Of a DNA stretch of 37,200 nucleotides, positions 9,356 through 17,341 are shown piece after piece; the stretch's first letter is position 1, and each line of letters starts with the position of its first letter. This DNA is from DATHXC01 sp041662005. Its GTDB lineage: Bacteria; Pseudomonadota; Gammaproteobacteria; Burkholderiales; Methylophilaceae. The notes below the pieces were generated by a model. That model had not been told where the DNA came from. It was given only the letters and a program-made list of their open reading frames with translations, and did not search any database. The translations under genes and the position numbers were made by a program. Location: positions 1 to 37,200 of the forward strand of contig JBAZTJ010000006.1 of NCBI GenBank assembly GCA_041662005.1. Direction: 5' to 3'.

Positions 9356-10318
9356 CTACTCCAGGGACAAGGTTAATTTAGCTACGTTCAGCCTGCTGTA
9401 TGGGGCAAGATCAATAGGCTTGTCTTTATAGATCACCTGGGTACCAACTGCATTACCGACCACCACCTTCAAAGGAGGCTGCCCTTCTACCTCATCCGAA
9501 GTGCCGGCAGCCTTGGTCTTGTTGAATATTTCCTTGCCATCGCGGTCGATGACACTAATCCACGACTGCTCGGTCAAAATAAACTTCACTTTCAGGGCTG
9601 GCGTTGCTGCGGTAGATTTTTGTGGAGTAGCAACAGCTGCCTGTTTTTGTGTATCTGCCTGAGGGCTAACATTTTGGGCATCTGGAATAGCCTGTGGCGG
9701 TATTGCCGTGCTGGAGTTGCTTGAACCAGTAGCAGGCACAGGCGCTTGCATAGCCTCCTCCGCTGGCGACTGCGCGCGTTCAGCCAGCGGCAAAGCTGCC
9801 TCTGGCATAGGTTCAGCATTGGCAGGAAGTTCCGTCTCGGTGCTTGTTTCAGAAGCCACTTCTGCCGTTTTCTTGATTTCCTTATGCGACTGAAAATCGC
9901 TATAGAACATCCAGGCACCAACCAGCAGGGCCAGCAACAAAGCCGCCAGCAGGTACTTCATCCAAGAACGTTGCTCATGGCTGGGTAACAGCACATTGGA
10001 AGACTCAATACTGATGCGATACGGTGCATCGCTCGGAACATAAACGCGATAAGCCTCCATCAATGGCTCAGGGTCCATCTCAAGAAACCGTGCATAATTG
10101 CGCAAAAAGCCACGCATCATCATTGCTTCGGGGAAAGCCTCGAAATCATTGCCTTCAAGGGCTTTAACCTGACGCACGCTAAGCCGCAAACGATTAGAAA
10201 CGTCCTCTATTGACAGCCCTTTTTCTTCTCTTTTTTCACTTAGCAATTCACCCAGTTTTGGCATAGGTTGAGTGCTGGCTGCATGTGAAATATTTTCTGC
10301 GTCTAGAGATTCGCTCAT
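9356..10318 (-). CDS. rodZ: cytoskeletal/cell-shape protein RodZ
   Basis: RodZ links MreB to the cell-wall elongation machinery. The 320-residue product has an N-terminal Xre-like HTH (LGELLSEKREEKGLSIEDVSNRLRLS, about residues 22-48). A juxtamembrane basic stretch and one membrane span follow (about 122-143, LLAALLLALLVGAWMFY). A low-complexity Pro/Ala/Gln periplasmic linker leads to a C-terminal DUF4115 beta-domain (FILTEQSWISVIDRDGKEIFN). Neighbours pilW upstream and ispG downstream are within 3 bases, so it is part of one operon. Confidence 0.93.
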   Translation of the reverse strand: MSESLDAENISHAASTQPMPKLGELLSEKREEKGLSIEDVSNRLRLSVRQVKALEGNDFEAFPEAMMMRGFLRNYARFLEMDPEPLMEAYRVYVPSDAPYRISIESSNVLLPSHEQRSWMKYLLAALLLALLVGAWMFYSDFQSHKEIKKTAEVASETSTETELPANAEPMPEAALPLAERAQSPAEEAMQAPVPATGSSNSSTAIPPQAIPDAQNVSPQADTQKQAAVATPQKSTAATPALKVKFILTEQSWISVIDRDGKEIFNKTKAAGTSDEVEGQPPLKVVVGNAVGTQVIYKDKPIDLAPYSRLNVAKLTLSLE

Positions 10319-10320
10319 TA

Positions 10321-11073
10321 TTACTGCCCAGATAGTAGCGCTTTGGTTTGCGCTGAGTTCGGATATCTTTTTCTCAGTTCCAAGGTGTAGCTTGATAGTG
10401 CGTCTTTATTCCCCAGCTGGCGCTCTATGCGAATCGCCAGCCACAGCACTTCTGGTGATGGATTATTCAGTAATGCATTCTGTAAGCTACTACGCGCCAA
10501 TTCATATTGTTGACGCTCGAAATAAATCAGGCCGAGCTGATAGGCTGCCTGGTTGATTAAGGGGTCAATTTCCAATGCTTTACGCAGGTATTTCTCAGCC
10601 CCTAGCGTATCTTTTTTTCTGAGTGAGCAAAAGCCTGCATTCACATAAGCGACACCAGGCGTAGCGTACAACGGGTTCTTCACCGCTTCCATGAACTGCG
10701 TAATAGACTCGTCAATGCGATTACGTGAACACAGGAATGTCCCGTAATTGTTTCTTGATTCCGAATTGCTGGGCTCAAGCTGGATGGACTTCTTGAAGTT
10801 TTCATCTGCCTTGGCATCTTCTTTCAAGGAAGCGTAAACCATACCCAGGCCGTTATATGCCAGCGCATAACCTGGATCTATCCTGATAGCCTCTTTAAAC
10901 TCATCCAGCGCCACAGACACCTGGTTCTGCCCAAGATAACCCGCACCCAGTTCGGTATGAATGCGCGCACTCTCATGCTGCGCGGATTCTTTGCCTGAGT
11001 ACGGACGCCCCTGTTCCTGCTGGTTAGCGCAACCCGCCAATAGCAGGGCTGCAACCACAACTAACTTCCTCAT
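10321..11073 (-). CDS. pilW: type IV pilus biogenesis lipoprotein PilW/PilF
   Basis: PilF/PilW is an outer-membrane TPR lipoprotein, the pilotin that helps PilQ secretin assemble. The 250-residue product has a short signal with lipobox LLAGC (Cys 15). About six TPR units follow, including VALDEFKEAIRIDPGYALAY, ADENFKKSIQLEPSNSESRN and AEKYLRKALEIDPLINQAAY. The start overlaps the rlmN stop as ATGA (11070-11073), and rodZ begins 3 bases after its end. The rlmN-pilW-rodZ-ispG order is conserved in beta- and gammaproteobacteria. No other pilus genes occur in the window. Confidence 0.9.
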   Translation of the reverse strand: MRKLVVVAALLLAGCANQQEQGRPYSGKESAQHESARIHTELGAGYLGQNQVSVALDEFKEAIRIDPGYALAYNGLGMVYASLKEDAKADENFKKSIQLEPSNSESRNNYGTFLCSRNRIDESITQFMEAVKNPLYATPGVAYVNAGFCSLRKKDTLGAEKYLRKALEIDPLINQAAYQLGLIYFERQQYELARSSLQNALLNNPSPEVLWLAIRIERQLGNKDALSSYTLELRKRYPNSAQTKALLSGQ

Positions 11074-12168
11074 TGCACAATCTCCAGCGGGATTCTTTTC
11101 AAGGTACGTTTGGTTTTGTCCTGCACTTTGCCTGCCAGCTGGCCGCAGGCTGCGTCAATATCCTCTCCACGCGTTTTGCGGGTGGTCACCACGTAGCCAG
11201 CCTGCATCAGCACATCCCGGAAAGCACGGATGTTTTCAGGCTTGGATGTAACGTAGCCACTGTCAGGGAATGGATTGAATGGGATGAGGTTAAACTTACA
11301 AGGCACATCCTTGACCACATCCAGCAATTGCTTGGCATGTAGCAAAGTATCGTTAATTCCGTCGAGCATGACGTACTCAAAGGTCACAAAATCACGCGGC
11401 GCCTTTACCAGATAGCGCTGGCATGCAGCCATTAGCTCTTTCAATGGGTATTTTTTGTTGATAGGGACAATTTCATCACGCAATTTATCATTTGGTGCAT
11501 GCAGGGAAACAGCCAGTGCCACCGGACAGTCTTCCTTCAGCCTATCCATTGCTGGTACCAAGCCACTTGTAGACAGCGTCACACGGCGGCGACTCAGGCN
11601 NNNNNNNNNCCAGCATAATCTGCATGGCAGTTACCACGTTGTCATAGTTGGCCAGCGGTTCGCCCATCCCCATCATCACCACATTGCTGATGATACGGTC
11701 ATCTTTGGAGAGCAAGCCATAATCGGGATCCTGCCGCAATGAGTTATTTGCCAGCCAGAGTTGCCCGATAATTTCTGCCACAGTCAGGTTACGGTTAAAA
11801 CCCTGGCGACCGGTTGAGCAGAATGTGCATTCCAACGCACAACCTACTTGGGAGGAGATACACAAGGTGCCACGCTCATCCTCGGGAATAAATACCGTTT
11901 CAACGCCGTTACCGTTGCCGGTATCCACCAGCCATTTGCGCGTACCGTCTTCAGAGATTTGTTCGAGTTGCACTACAGGCGGCGTAATCACTGCCTGCAG
12001 TGCCAGTTTTTCACGTAAAACTTTTGCTATATCCGTCATCTGCTCAAAATCATTCACCCCAAAGTGATGCATCCAGCGCATCAACTGCTTGGCACGGAAA
12101 GGCTTCTCGCCTAATCCAACGAAGTAGTCTACGAGCTGGGGCTGATTAAGATTGAGCAGATTGAGCAT
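11070..12168 (-). CDS. rlmN: dual-specificity RNA methyltransferase RlmN (interrupted by an assembly gap)
   Basis: RlmN is a radical-SAM enzyme that methylates A2503 of 23S rRNA and A37 of some tRNAs. The N-terminal part (ATG at 12166-12168, LLNLNQPQLVDYFVGLGEKPFRAKQLMRWMH) holds the CxxxCxxC cluster motif in GCALECTFCSTGRQGF and then MGMGEPLANYDNVV. After the 10-N gap the frame continues as SRRRVTLSTSGLVPAMDRL and ends with GEDIDAACGQLAGKV, whose Cys is the methyl-carrying residue. The apparent frame change at the gap is artificial: the family alignment suggests about 15 missing bases. It sits between ndk and pilW in the operon. Confidence 0.93.
11600..11609. other. 10-N assembly gap inside rlmN
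   Basis: Ten undetermined bases interrupt rlmN between the codons for AMQIML and SRRRVTL. About five codons of the family are hidden, so the placeholder length does not preserve the reading frame. Confidence 0.99.
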
Positions 12169-12176
12169 GTATAGAC

Positions 12177-12587
12177 TTAGATCTTACCGAAAAAGTAAGC
12201 AATCTCAATTGCTGCATTTTCTGCAGAGTCACTACCATGCACGGCATTCGCATCGATACTTTCTGCAAAGTCTGCACGGATAGTTCCAGCAGCAGCATCT
12301 TTAGGGTTAGTTGCGCCCATCAGATCACGGTTTTTCAATACTGCGCCTTCGCCTTCAAGCGCCTGTATCATCACTGGGCCTGAGATCATGAACTTCACAA
12401 GATCCTTGAAGAATGGACGTTCTTTATGCACAGCATAAAAGCCCTCTGCTTCAGCTTGTGTCAATTGTGCCATTTTAGCAGCAACAATTTTCAAGCCATT
12501 AGACTCAAAGCGGGTGTAAATCTGACCAATTACATTTTTTGCAACTGCATCAGGTTTGATAATAGACAGGGTACGTTCAACAGCCAT
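12177..12587 (-). CDS. ndk: nucleoside diphosphate kinase
   Basis: Ndk transfers the gamma-phosphate between nucleoside triphosphates and diphosphates. The 136-residue product from the ATG at 12585-12587 begins MAVERTLSIIKPDAV. It contains the conserved TNPKDAAAGTIRADF and the active-site His in NAVHGSDSAENAAIEI. A frame open further upstream is rejected because a good Shine-Dalgarno, GGAG, lies 6 bases before this ATG and the family starts here. It is the first gene of the minus-strand run; rlmN follows after 8 bases. Confidence 0.96.
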   Translation of the reverse strand: MAVERTLSIIKPDAVAKNVIGQIYTRFESNGLKIVAAKMAQLTQAEAEGFYAVHKERPFFKDLVKFMISGPVMIQALEGEGAVLKNRDLMGATNPKDAAAGTIRADFAESIDANAVHGSDSAENAAIEIAYFFGKI

Positions 12588-12700
12588 AATTACTCCAATA
12601 GTTAAGACAACCAAAAATTAAAACAAAAAAACAAAAAAAATCGCGCCAAAGGGCATAGAAGGTAGCAAAAAACATGGATTACAAAGACCGTTAAAATACC

Positions 12701-12718
12701 ATTTTAAGCGCTTAAAAT
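12701..12718. promoter_or_regulatory. 18-bp perfect palindrome upstream of ndk
   Basis: ATTTTAAGCGCTTAAAAT is its own reverse complement and lies 114 bases before the ndk start in AT-rich DNA. It has the shape of a dimeric repressor operator; the binding protein is unknown. Confidence 0.4.
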
Positions 12719-12821
12719 AAAGCTAAAAGGGGCATTTAATTCAGCCGGCACTATAGTCGGCACTATGGCAATTCTTTGCTGAACATCAAATCCAGCAACT
12801 CCCACAACGCCATGGCAGTGC

Positions 12822-12827
12822 TATAAT
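12822..12827 (+). promoter_or_regulatory. probable extended -10 for the PepSY gene
   Basis: TGCTATAAT (TATAAT at 12822-12827) lies 72 bases before the PepSY ATG in the correct orientation. The -35 region (CTCCCA at 17 bases) is poor, so recognition would rest on the -10. Confidence 0.45.
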
Positions 12828-12899
12828 TCAAGTGCCTGAGCCTAGGCAGGTGGCTTCACCGGTTGCCAAAACCGATAGTCATCAAAGAAAGGAAGTACC

Positions 12900-13424
12900 A
12901 TGAAACAACTCGCAATGTTTTCCATCATCGCTGGCGCATTCGTCCTGACCAGCAACCTTCAAGCCGCAGAGACGGTTTTCCCAAAAACAAAAGTAAGTCT
13001 TGAAAAAGCCTTACAAGCTGCGCTTAAGGAGAAGGCCGGCACCGTAGTCAAAGTTGAACTCAAACTTGAAAACAAGGTACCTGTGTATGAATTTGACATT
13101 GAAACGCCAGATGGCAAAGCATGGGATGTCGAGGTCAACACAAAAACTGGCAAGGTAACTGAAGTTGAGCAAGAAGTGGCTAGTGCAGATGACCCTCTGT
13201 TCAAAGCCAAGCTCAAGGTTACAGAAGCCGATGCAAAGAAAACCGCTCTGGAAGCCTTTCCTGGAGAGATCGTTGAGACAGAATATGAAATCGAGCCTGA
13301 TGGTGCGGCTTCATACGAGTTCGACATCAAAACCAAGGATGGCGAAATGAAGGTAGAAGTAGATGCCAGCAGTGGAAAGATTGTTGAGCATAGCAAGGAG
13401 ATTTACCAAATCGGTAAAGAGTAA
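12900..13424 (+). CDS. secreted PepSY-domain protein
   Basis: This is a 174-residue periplasmic or secreted protein with a Sec signal peptide (about residues 1-22, ending LQAAE). It carries two PepSY-like repeats: one around VKVELKLENKVPVYEFDIETP and VNTKTGKVTEVEQE, the second around IVETEYEIEPDGAASYEFDI and VDASSGKIVEHSKE. PepSY domains are thought to bind or inhibit proteases or sense ligands; no enzyme function is visible. A strong Shine-Dalgarno (AGGAAG, 4 bases before ATG) and a strong terminator downstream show a monocistronic, well-expressed gene. No two-component or reductase partner gene is adjacent, unlike many PepSY proteins. Confidence 0.85.
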   Translation: MKQLAMFSIIAGAFVLTSNLQAAETVFPKTKVSLEKALQAALKEKAGTVVKVELKLENKVPVYEFDIETPDGKAWDVEVNTKTGKVTEVEQEVASADDPLFKAKLKVTEADAKKTALEAFPGEIVETEYEIEPDGAASYEFDIKTKDGEMKVEVDASSGKIVEHSKEIYQIGKE

Positions 13425-13445
13425 ATAGTTTTATTAGTCGTCAAT

Positions 13446-13480
13446 AAAAAAACGCCTCCATATTTGGGGGCGTTTTTTTT
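13446..13480 (+). terminator. rho-independent terminator of the PepSY gene
   Basis: AACGCCTCC pairs with GGGGGCGTT across a short AT loop, followed by a run of eight T. The A-run before the stem would let it work on the other strand too. Confidence 0.85.
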
Positions 13481-13854
13481 ATTCATGAGCTCACTCAAGC
13501 ATGAGCCCCGGTGGTTATATAAACCCACATGGTGGCTGTTAGCAGCCATTTTTAATAACCATGCTTTTCAGCTCAAGAAAAATCCATTAAAAACCATAGC
13601 ATTAAGATTTACGAAACACAGGCATACTGCTTGCTGAATTAATAGCGGGGAAGCACTGGACCTAGGCCATGGAAGCACTAAACGTGTTACATGATCCAGA
13701 GGCTTTCCCACCTACTCTCGTCATTAATGCTTTGCGCCAGCTTAATCTTCGTTAGCCCTGCAGCTAATACAAAAAACTCTTGCGAGTTGCCCCGGATATC
13801 TTAGGATGTTCCGGGGATTTTTTTGCCGGATGCAGGAGCTAAAGCCTCTGTGCT
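13481..13854. other. non-coding stretch with an orphan plus-strand terminator
   Basis: No convincing protein gene is seen. A 28-codon ATG frame (13669-13755) precedes a strong terminator but lacks a clear ribosome site. A small RNA gene or decayed gene ending at 13824 is possible. Confidence 0.5.
13790..13824 (+). terminator. rho-independent terminator with no obvious gene upstream
   Basis: CCCCGGA pairs with TCCGGGG around a 13-base loop, followed by A and seven T. It faces the end of rlmB but has its T-tract on the plus strand, so it terminates rightward transcription that starts somewhere in 13481-13780. Confidence 0.75.
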
Positions 13855-14604
13855 TTAAACCAGATTACGTTGACGCCGCACTTCATACAGGCATATCCCA
13901 CTTGCTACCGAGACATTCAGGCTTTCCACACTGCCAAACATGGGGATACTTACCAATGCATCGCAGCATTCAGCAGTCAAGCGTCTCAGGCCCGTGCCTT
14001 CGGCCCCAAGTACCAGGGCGACTGGGCCATCAAACCTGGTAGTAAACAGGTTGTGCTCGGCTTCTGCCACAGCTCCAATTACGAACACGCCAGCTTCCTT
14101 TAACTCACGCAGGGTACGCGCCAAATTGGTCACCGCAATAAACGGTACCGTCTCCGCCGCACCGCAAGCTACCTTGCGCACAGTGGCATTAAGCCCCGCA
14201 GCACGATCTTTGGGTGCAATGACGGCATGTACGCCCATGGCATCCGCCACACGCAGGCAAGCGCCCAGATTATGCGGATCCTCTACGCCATCCAATACAA
14301 GAAAAAATGGCGCTTCGGTCAGCTCAGACTCCAGAATGTCATGGATGTCCTTGTACGGAATCGGCGTATCTATCACGCGCGCAATGACACCCTGATGACG
14401 ACCATTGGCGCCAGCCATGCCATCCAGGCGCGAGCGCTCCACCTCCATAGTGCGTACACCTGCCGTTTCCGCCAGACTCAGCAAATCCTTCATCCGTGCG
14501 TCAATACGGTCACGGTCTATCAATATCTCCTGCACACTTGCAGCATGCTGGCGTAAACGGCTTAGTACTGCATGGAAGCCAAACAGGATGCGGGTGTCAC
14601 TCAT
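13855..14604 (-). CDS. rlmB: 23S rRNA (guanosine-2251-2'-O)-methyltransferase RlmB
   Basis: This is a SpoU-class (SPOUT) methyltransferase that modifies G2251 in the peptidyl-transferase P-loop. The 249-residue product has the N-terminal substrate-binding domain (FGFHAVLSRLRQHAASVQEI). The three SPOUT motifs follow: LDGVEDPHNLGACLRVADAMG, LVLGAEGTGLRRLT and IPMFGSVESLNVSVASGICLYE. Length matches E. coli RlmB (243). It follows rnr by 38 bases, the standard rnr-rlmB pair. Confidence 0.95.
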   Translation of the reverse strand: MSDTRILFGFHAVLSRLRQHAASVQEILIDRDRIDARMKDLLSLAETAGVRTMEVERSRLDGMAGANGRHQGVIARVIDTPIPYKDIHDILESELTEAPFFLVLDGVEDPHNLGACLRVADAMGVHAVIAPKDRAAGLNATVRKVACGAAETVPFIAVTNLARTLRELKEAGVFVIGAVAEAEHNLFTTRFDGPVALVLGAEGTGLRRLTAECCDALVSIPMFGSVESLNVSVASGICLYEVRRQRNLV

Positions 14605-14642
14605 ATACTCTCACTCATTTCTTTACTGATTTTCTGAATTTT

Positions 14643-17072
14643 CTATCTATGTTTTGCTGGAGCTTTGGCGCGCTTGGGTTTGCTTGCGGCACTCACCTTC
14701 GCTTTGCTTGTGGATTTGGATCCTCGATTTTTATTACCCGCAGTTTTAGCCCTGGTTGATTTTGAGGCACTTGCCTTAGCTTCACGTGGTTTACTGACAC
14801 TCAGCGTTCTATCCAGCTTGGCCGGCATTTTTGATGGTGCTTTTCCTGAAACATCAGGTGCCGCAGCTTTGTCGACCTCAGCGGCTTCCAGCACAAAGTC
14901 TATTTTACTGGTTTCCAGGTCTACCCTGCTCACTTTTACGCGTAAACGGTCACCCAGTCGGTAACGCACACCGGTGCGCTCACCCGCCATTTCATGCCTG
15001 GCCTTATCGTAATTGAAGTAGTCGTTACCCAACTCGGTAACATGCAGCAAACCCTCCACATAAATACCATCCAGCGCCACAAACAGGCCGAAACTGGTAA
15101 CTCCGGCAACGGTGCCGTCAAACACCTCGCCTATCTTGTCCTGCATGTAATAGCACTTGAGCCAGGCATTGACATCACGCGTGGCATCATCCGCGCGGCG
15201 TTCAGTCATGGAACAATGCTGCCCCAATACATGCCAATCACCCGCGGTATATTTGTTATTGTTGATTACCGCTTTGATGGCTCTATGAATCAACAGATCA
15301 GGATAGCGTCGTATGGGCGAAGTAAAGTGGGTATAGGACTCATAGGCCAGGCCGAAATGGCCTATGTTATCCGGGCTGTACACCGCTTGCTGCATGGAGC
15401 GCAGCAATACAGTTTGCAGCAGCTGTTCGTCAGGGCGCCCCTTGATTGCCGTCAGTAACTTGCCATAATCCTTGGCATGTGGCGTATCCCCGCCCCCTAC
15501 ACCAAAGCCAAACTCGCCCATAAAGGTACGTAAGGCCTCCAGCTTCTCCGGGGTTGGTCCTTCATGGATGCGATAAAGAGCTGGATGTTCATGTTCCTTG
15601 AGGAAATCAGACGCACAAACGTTGGCAGCCAGCATGCACTCCTCAATCAAGCGATGTGCCTCATTGCGCACCACCGCTTCTATGCGATCAATCTTGCCGT
15701 TGTCGTTGAATATCATCAGTGTTTCGGAGCTATCGAACTCAATGGCACCACGCTTCTCACGAGACTTGAGCATGACTTTATACAAGGTGTAAAGATGCTG
15801 CACATGGGGCATCAGCCATGCATACTCTTTCGCTACATCGCCATCTGGCTCACTGATCATCTCGAACACTTTGGTGTAGGTCATGCGTGCTTTGGAGCGC
15901 ATCACTGAAGGATAGAACTCATAACGCTTGACCACGCCCAATGCATCAATCTGCATATCGCACACCATGCATAATCGCTCTACATCAGGGTTCAGTGAGC
16001 ATAACCCGTTAGACAAGGCCTCTGGCAGCATGGGAATTACACGGCGTGGGAAATAGACCGAATTCCCACGGTCATAGGCGTCTTTATCCAATGGGTCGCC
16101 CGGCTTCACGTAAAAACTCACATCAGCAATTGCCACCACCAAACGCCAGCCTTTGCCTTGCGGTTCGGCATATACCGCATCATCAAAGTCGCGTGCAGTT
16201 TCACCATCAATGGTAATCAATGCCAGCTCACGCAAGTCGACTCGACCCTTCCAGTCAGTCTCTTGTACCAGGCGTGGATATTTCTCGGCCTGGCTAACTG
16301 CTGCTGGCGAGAACTCGTAAGGTAATTGATGCTTGCGCAATGCAATCTCGATCTCCATGCCGGAGTCGGCATAATTACCCAGTATCTCCACCACTTTGCC
16401 CATAGGCTTGGCATGGTTGTTGGGCTGCATGGTAAGTTCCACCATGACTACCTGCCCCTCCTGCGCATCCATGTCCAAGTGGTAAGGAATCAGGATGTCC
16501 TGGTTTACACGCTTATCTTCCGGCACCACGATACTCATGCCCTGCTCGCGAATAATTCGCCCGACCAGGCGGGTATTGGTGTGCTCCAGCACCTCCACAA
16601 TCTTGCCCTCAGGCCTGCCGCGACGGTCAAAGCCAGCGGGACGCACCATGACGCGGTCACCATGCAGAACCTGGGTCATTTCCTTGGGCGACAAAAATAA
16701 ATCATCGCCGCCATTGTCCGGGATCAGGAAACCGAATCCATCTGGGTGCCCCTGCACCTTGCCGGCAATCAGGTTGAGCTTTTCTGCGATACACAACGCA
16801 CCTTTGCGGTTACGCATGATCTGGCCTTCGCGCTCCATGGCATTCAGGCGACGATTGAAAATTTCCTGCTCGCCTTCACCTATGCCCAGCAATTGATATA
16901 ACTCCTCAACGCTCAGTGGTACGCCTTGCTCACCCATAGTCTCCAGAATCAGCTCGCGGCTGGGTAACGGGTTGGCGTATTTAGCCGCTTCGCGTTCGGC
17001 ATGTGGATCAATTTTTCGTGCGCTGCTTCGTTGCTGCGGCTTGGTATTTGTTGTTTGCTGTTTTTTTCTCAT
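14643..17072 (-). CDS. rnr: ribonuclease R
   Basis: RNase R is a 3'-5' exoribonuclease of the RNR/RNB family that degrades structured RNA. The product of about 809 residues has a basic N-terminus and a helix-turn-helix-like domain (LSVEELYQLLGIGEGEQEIFNR). Cold-shock domains follow, then the RNB catalytic core with the Asp cluster (TIDGETARDFDDAVYAE, YDRGNSVYFPRRVIPMLPE). A C-terminal S1 domain (GVTSFGLFVALDGIYVEGLLHV) and a Lys/Ala-rich basic tail complete it. The start is uncertain: ATG at 17072 or TTG at 17078, which is closer to the AGGAAAG ribosome site. The start region overlaps the -35 of the divergent tRNA promoter. Confidence 0.96.
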   Translation of the reverse strand: MRKKQQTTNTKPQQRSSARKIDPHAEREAAKYANPLPSRELILETMGEQGVPLSVEELYQLLGIGEGEQEIFNRRLNAMEREGQIMRNRKGALCIAEKLNLIAGKVQGHPDGFGFLIPDNGGDDLFLSPKEMTQVLHGDRVMVRPAGFDRRGRPEGKIVEVLEHTNTRLVGRIIREQGMSIVVPEDKRVNQDILIPYHLDMDAQEGQVVMVELTMQPNNHAKPMGKVVEILGNYADSGMEIEIALRKHQLPYEFSPAAVSQAEKYPRLVQETDWKGRVDLRELALITIDGETARDFDDAVYAEPQGKGWRLVVAIADVSFYVKPGDPLDKDAYDRGNSVYFPRRVIPMLPEALSNGLCSLNPDVERLCMVCDMQIDALGVVKRYEFYPSVMRSKARMTYTKVFEMISEPDGDVAKEYAWLMPHVQHLYTLYKVMLKSREKRGAIEFDSSETLMIFNDNGKIDRIEAVVRNEAHRLIEECMLAANVCASDFLKEHEHPALYRIHEGPTPEKLEALRTFMGEFGFGVGGGDTPHAKDYGKLLTAIKGRPDEQLLQTVLLRSMQQAVYSPDNIGHFGLAYESYTHFTSPIRRYPDLLIHRAIKAVINNNKYTAGDWHVLGQHCSMTERRADDATRDVNAWLKCYYMQDKIGEVFDGTVAGVTSFGLFVALDGIYVEGLLHVTELGNDYFNYDKARHEMAGERTGVRYRLGDRLRVKVSRVDLETSKIDFVLEAAEVDKAAAPDVSGKAPSKMPAKLDRTLSVSKPREAKASASKSTRAKTAGNKNRGSKSTSKAKVSAASKPKRAKAPAKHR

Positions 17073-17099
17073 TGACAAAATATGTCTTTCCTATAGAAT
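17072..17099 (+). promoter_or_regulatory. sigma-70 promoter of tRNA-Leu
   Basis: TTGACA (17072-17077), a 16-base spacer, then TAGAAT (17094-17099). A GC-rich discriminator follows and the tRNA begins 43 bases later. The perfect -35 overlaps the rnr start codon region on the other strand. Confidence 0.8.
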
Positions 17100-17142
17100 T
17101 TGCGCTCTTTGTTTCACCGCATTGCTGTTATTTAAGCAAAGC

Positions 17143-17227
17143 GCCCAGATGGCGGAATTGGTAGACGCGCATGGTTCAGGTCCATGTGCCTTCGGGTGTG
17201 GAGGTTCGAGTCCTCTTCTGGGCACCA
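17143..17227 (+). tRNA. tRNA-Leu(CAG), integration site of the element
   Basis: This is an 85-base class II tRNA with the acceptor stem GCCCAGA/TCTGGGC and encoded CCA. The anticodon loop is TTCAGGT (anticodon CAG) and the variable arm is TGCCTTCGGGTGT. The T arm is GAGGTTCGAGTCCTC with its TTCGAGT loop. The gene is complete. Its last 16 bases recur at 29148-29163, marking tRNA-targeted integration. The gene therefore stays functional after insertion because the element supplies an identical 3' end. Confidence 0.98.
17212..17227 (+). repeat. attL core: 16-bp direct repeat at the tRNA 3' end
   Basis: CCTCTTCTGGGCACCA, the 3' end of tRNA-Leu including CCA, is repeated exactly at 29148-29163 in the same orientation. 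An integrase gene lies immediately inside. Confidence 0.93.
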
Positions 17228-17287
17228 GTAATTTCAATATAACTACAAGTAAATCATGTAGTTAGTCAGTCCTAAATATTCCTTGTG

Positions 17288-17309
17288 GTGGTACTTTTGT
17301 GGTACTTTA
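17288..17309 (+). repeat. left integrase arm-type site: two tandem 11-bp repeats
   Basis: GTGGTACTTTT is followed directly by GTGGTACTTTA, 61 bases inside the core. The same tandem pair, in the same orientation, sits 65 bases inside the other core (29061-29082). In a circularised element they would flank attP symmetrically, as arm-type integrase sites do. Confidence 0.7.
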
Positions 17310-17341
17310 CTATGAAACTACTACTTGGAAGTATTATCTCT

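Larger units (their letters stand above)
12588..12899. other. non-coding divergent region between ndk and the PepSY gene
   Basis: No gene is seen. It is A-rich near ndk, contains an 18-bp perfect palindrome (12701-12718) and a TATAAT at 12822. It presumably holds the divergent promoters of ndk and the PepSY gene. Confidence 0.7.

Noticed and set aside
11542..11609. Apparent frameshift and second start in rlmN
   Set aside because: Caused by the fixed-length 10-N gap; both halves are in normal RlmN sequence and about 15 bases are missing.
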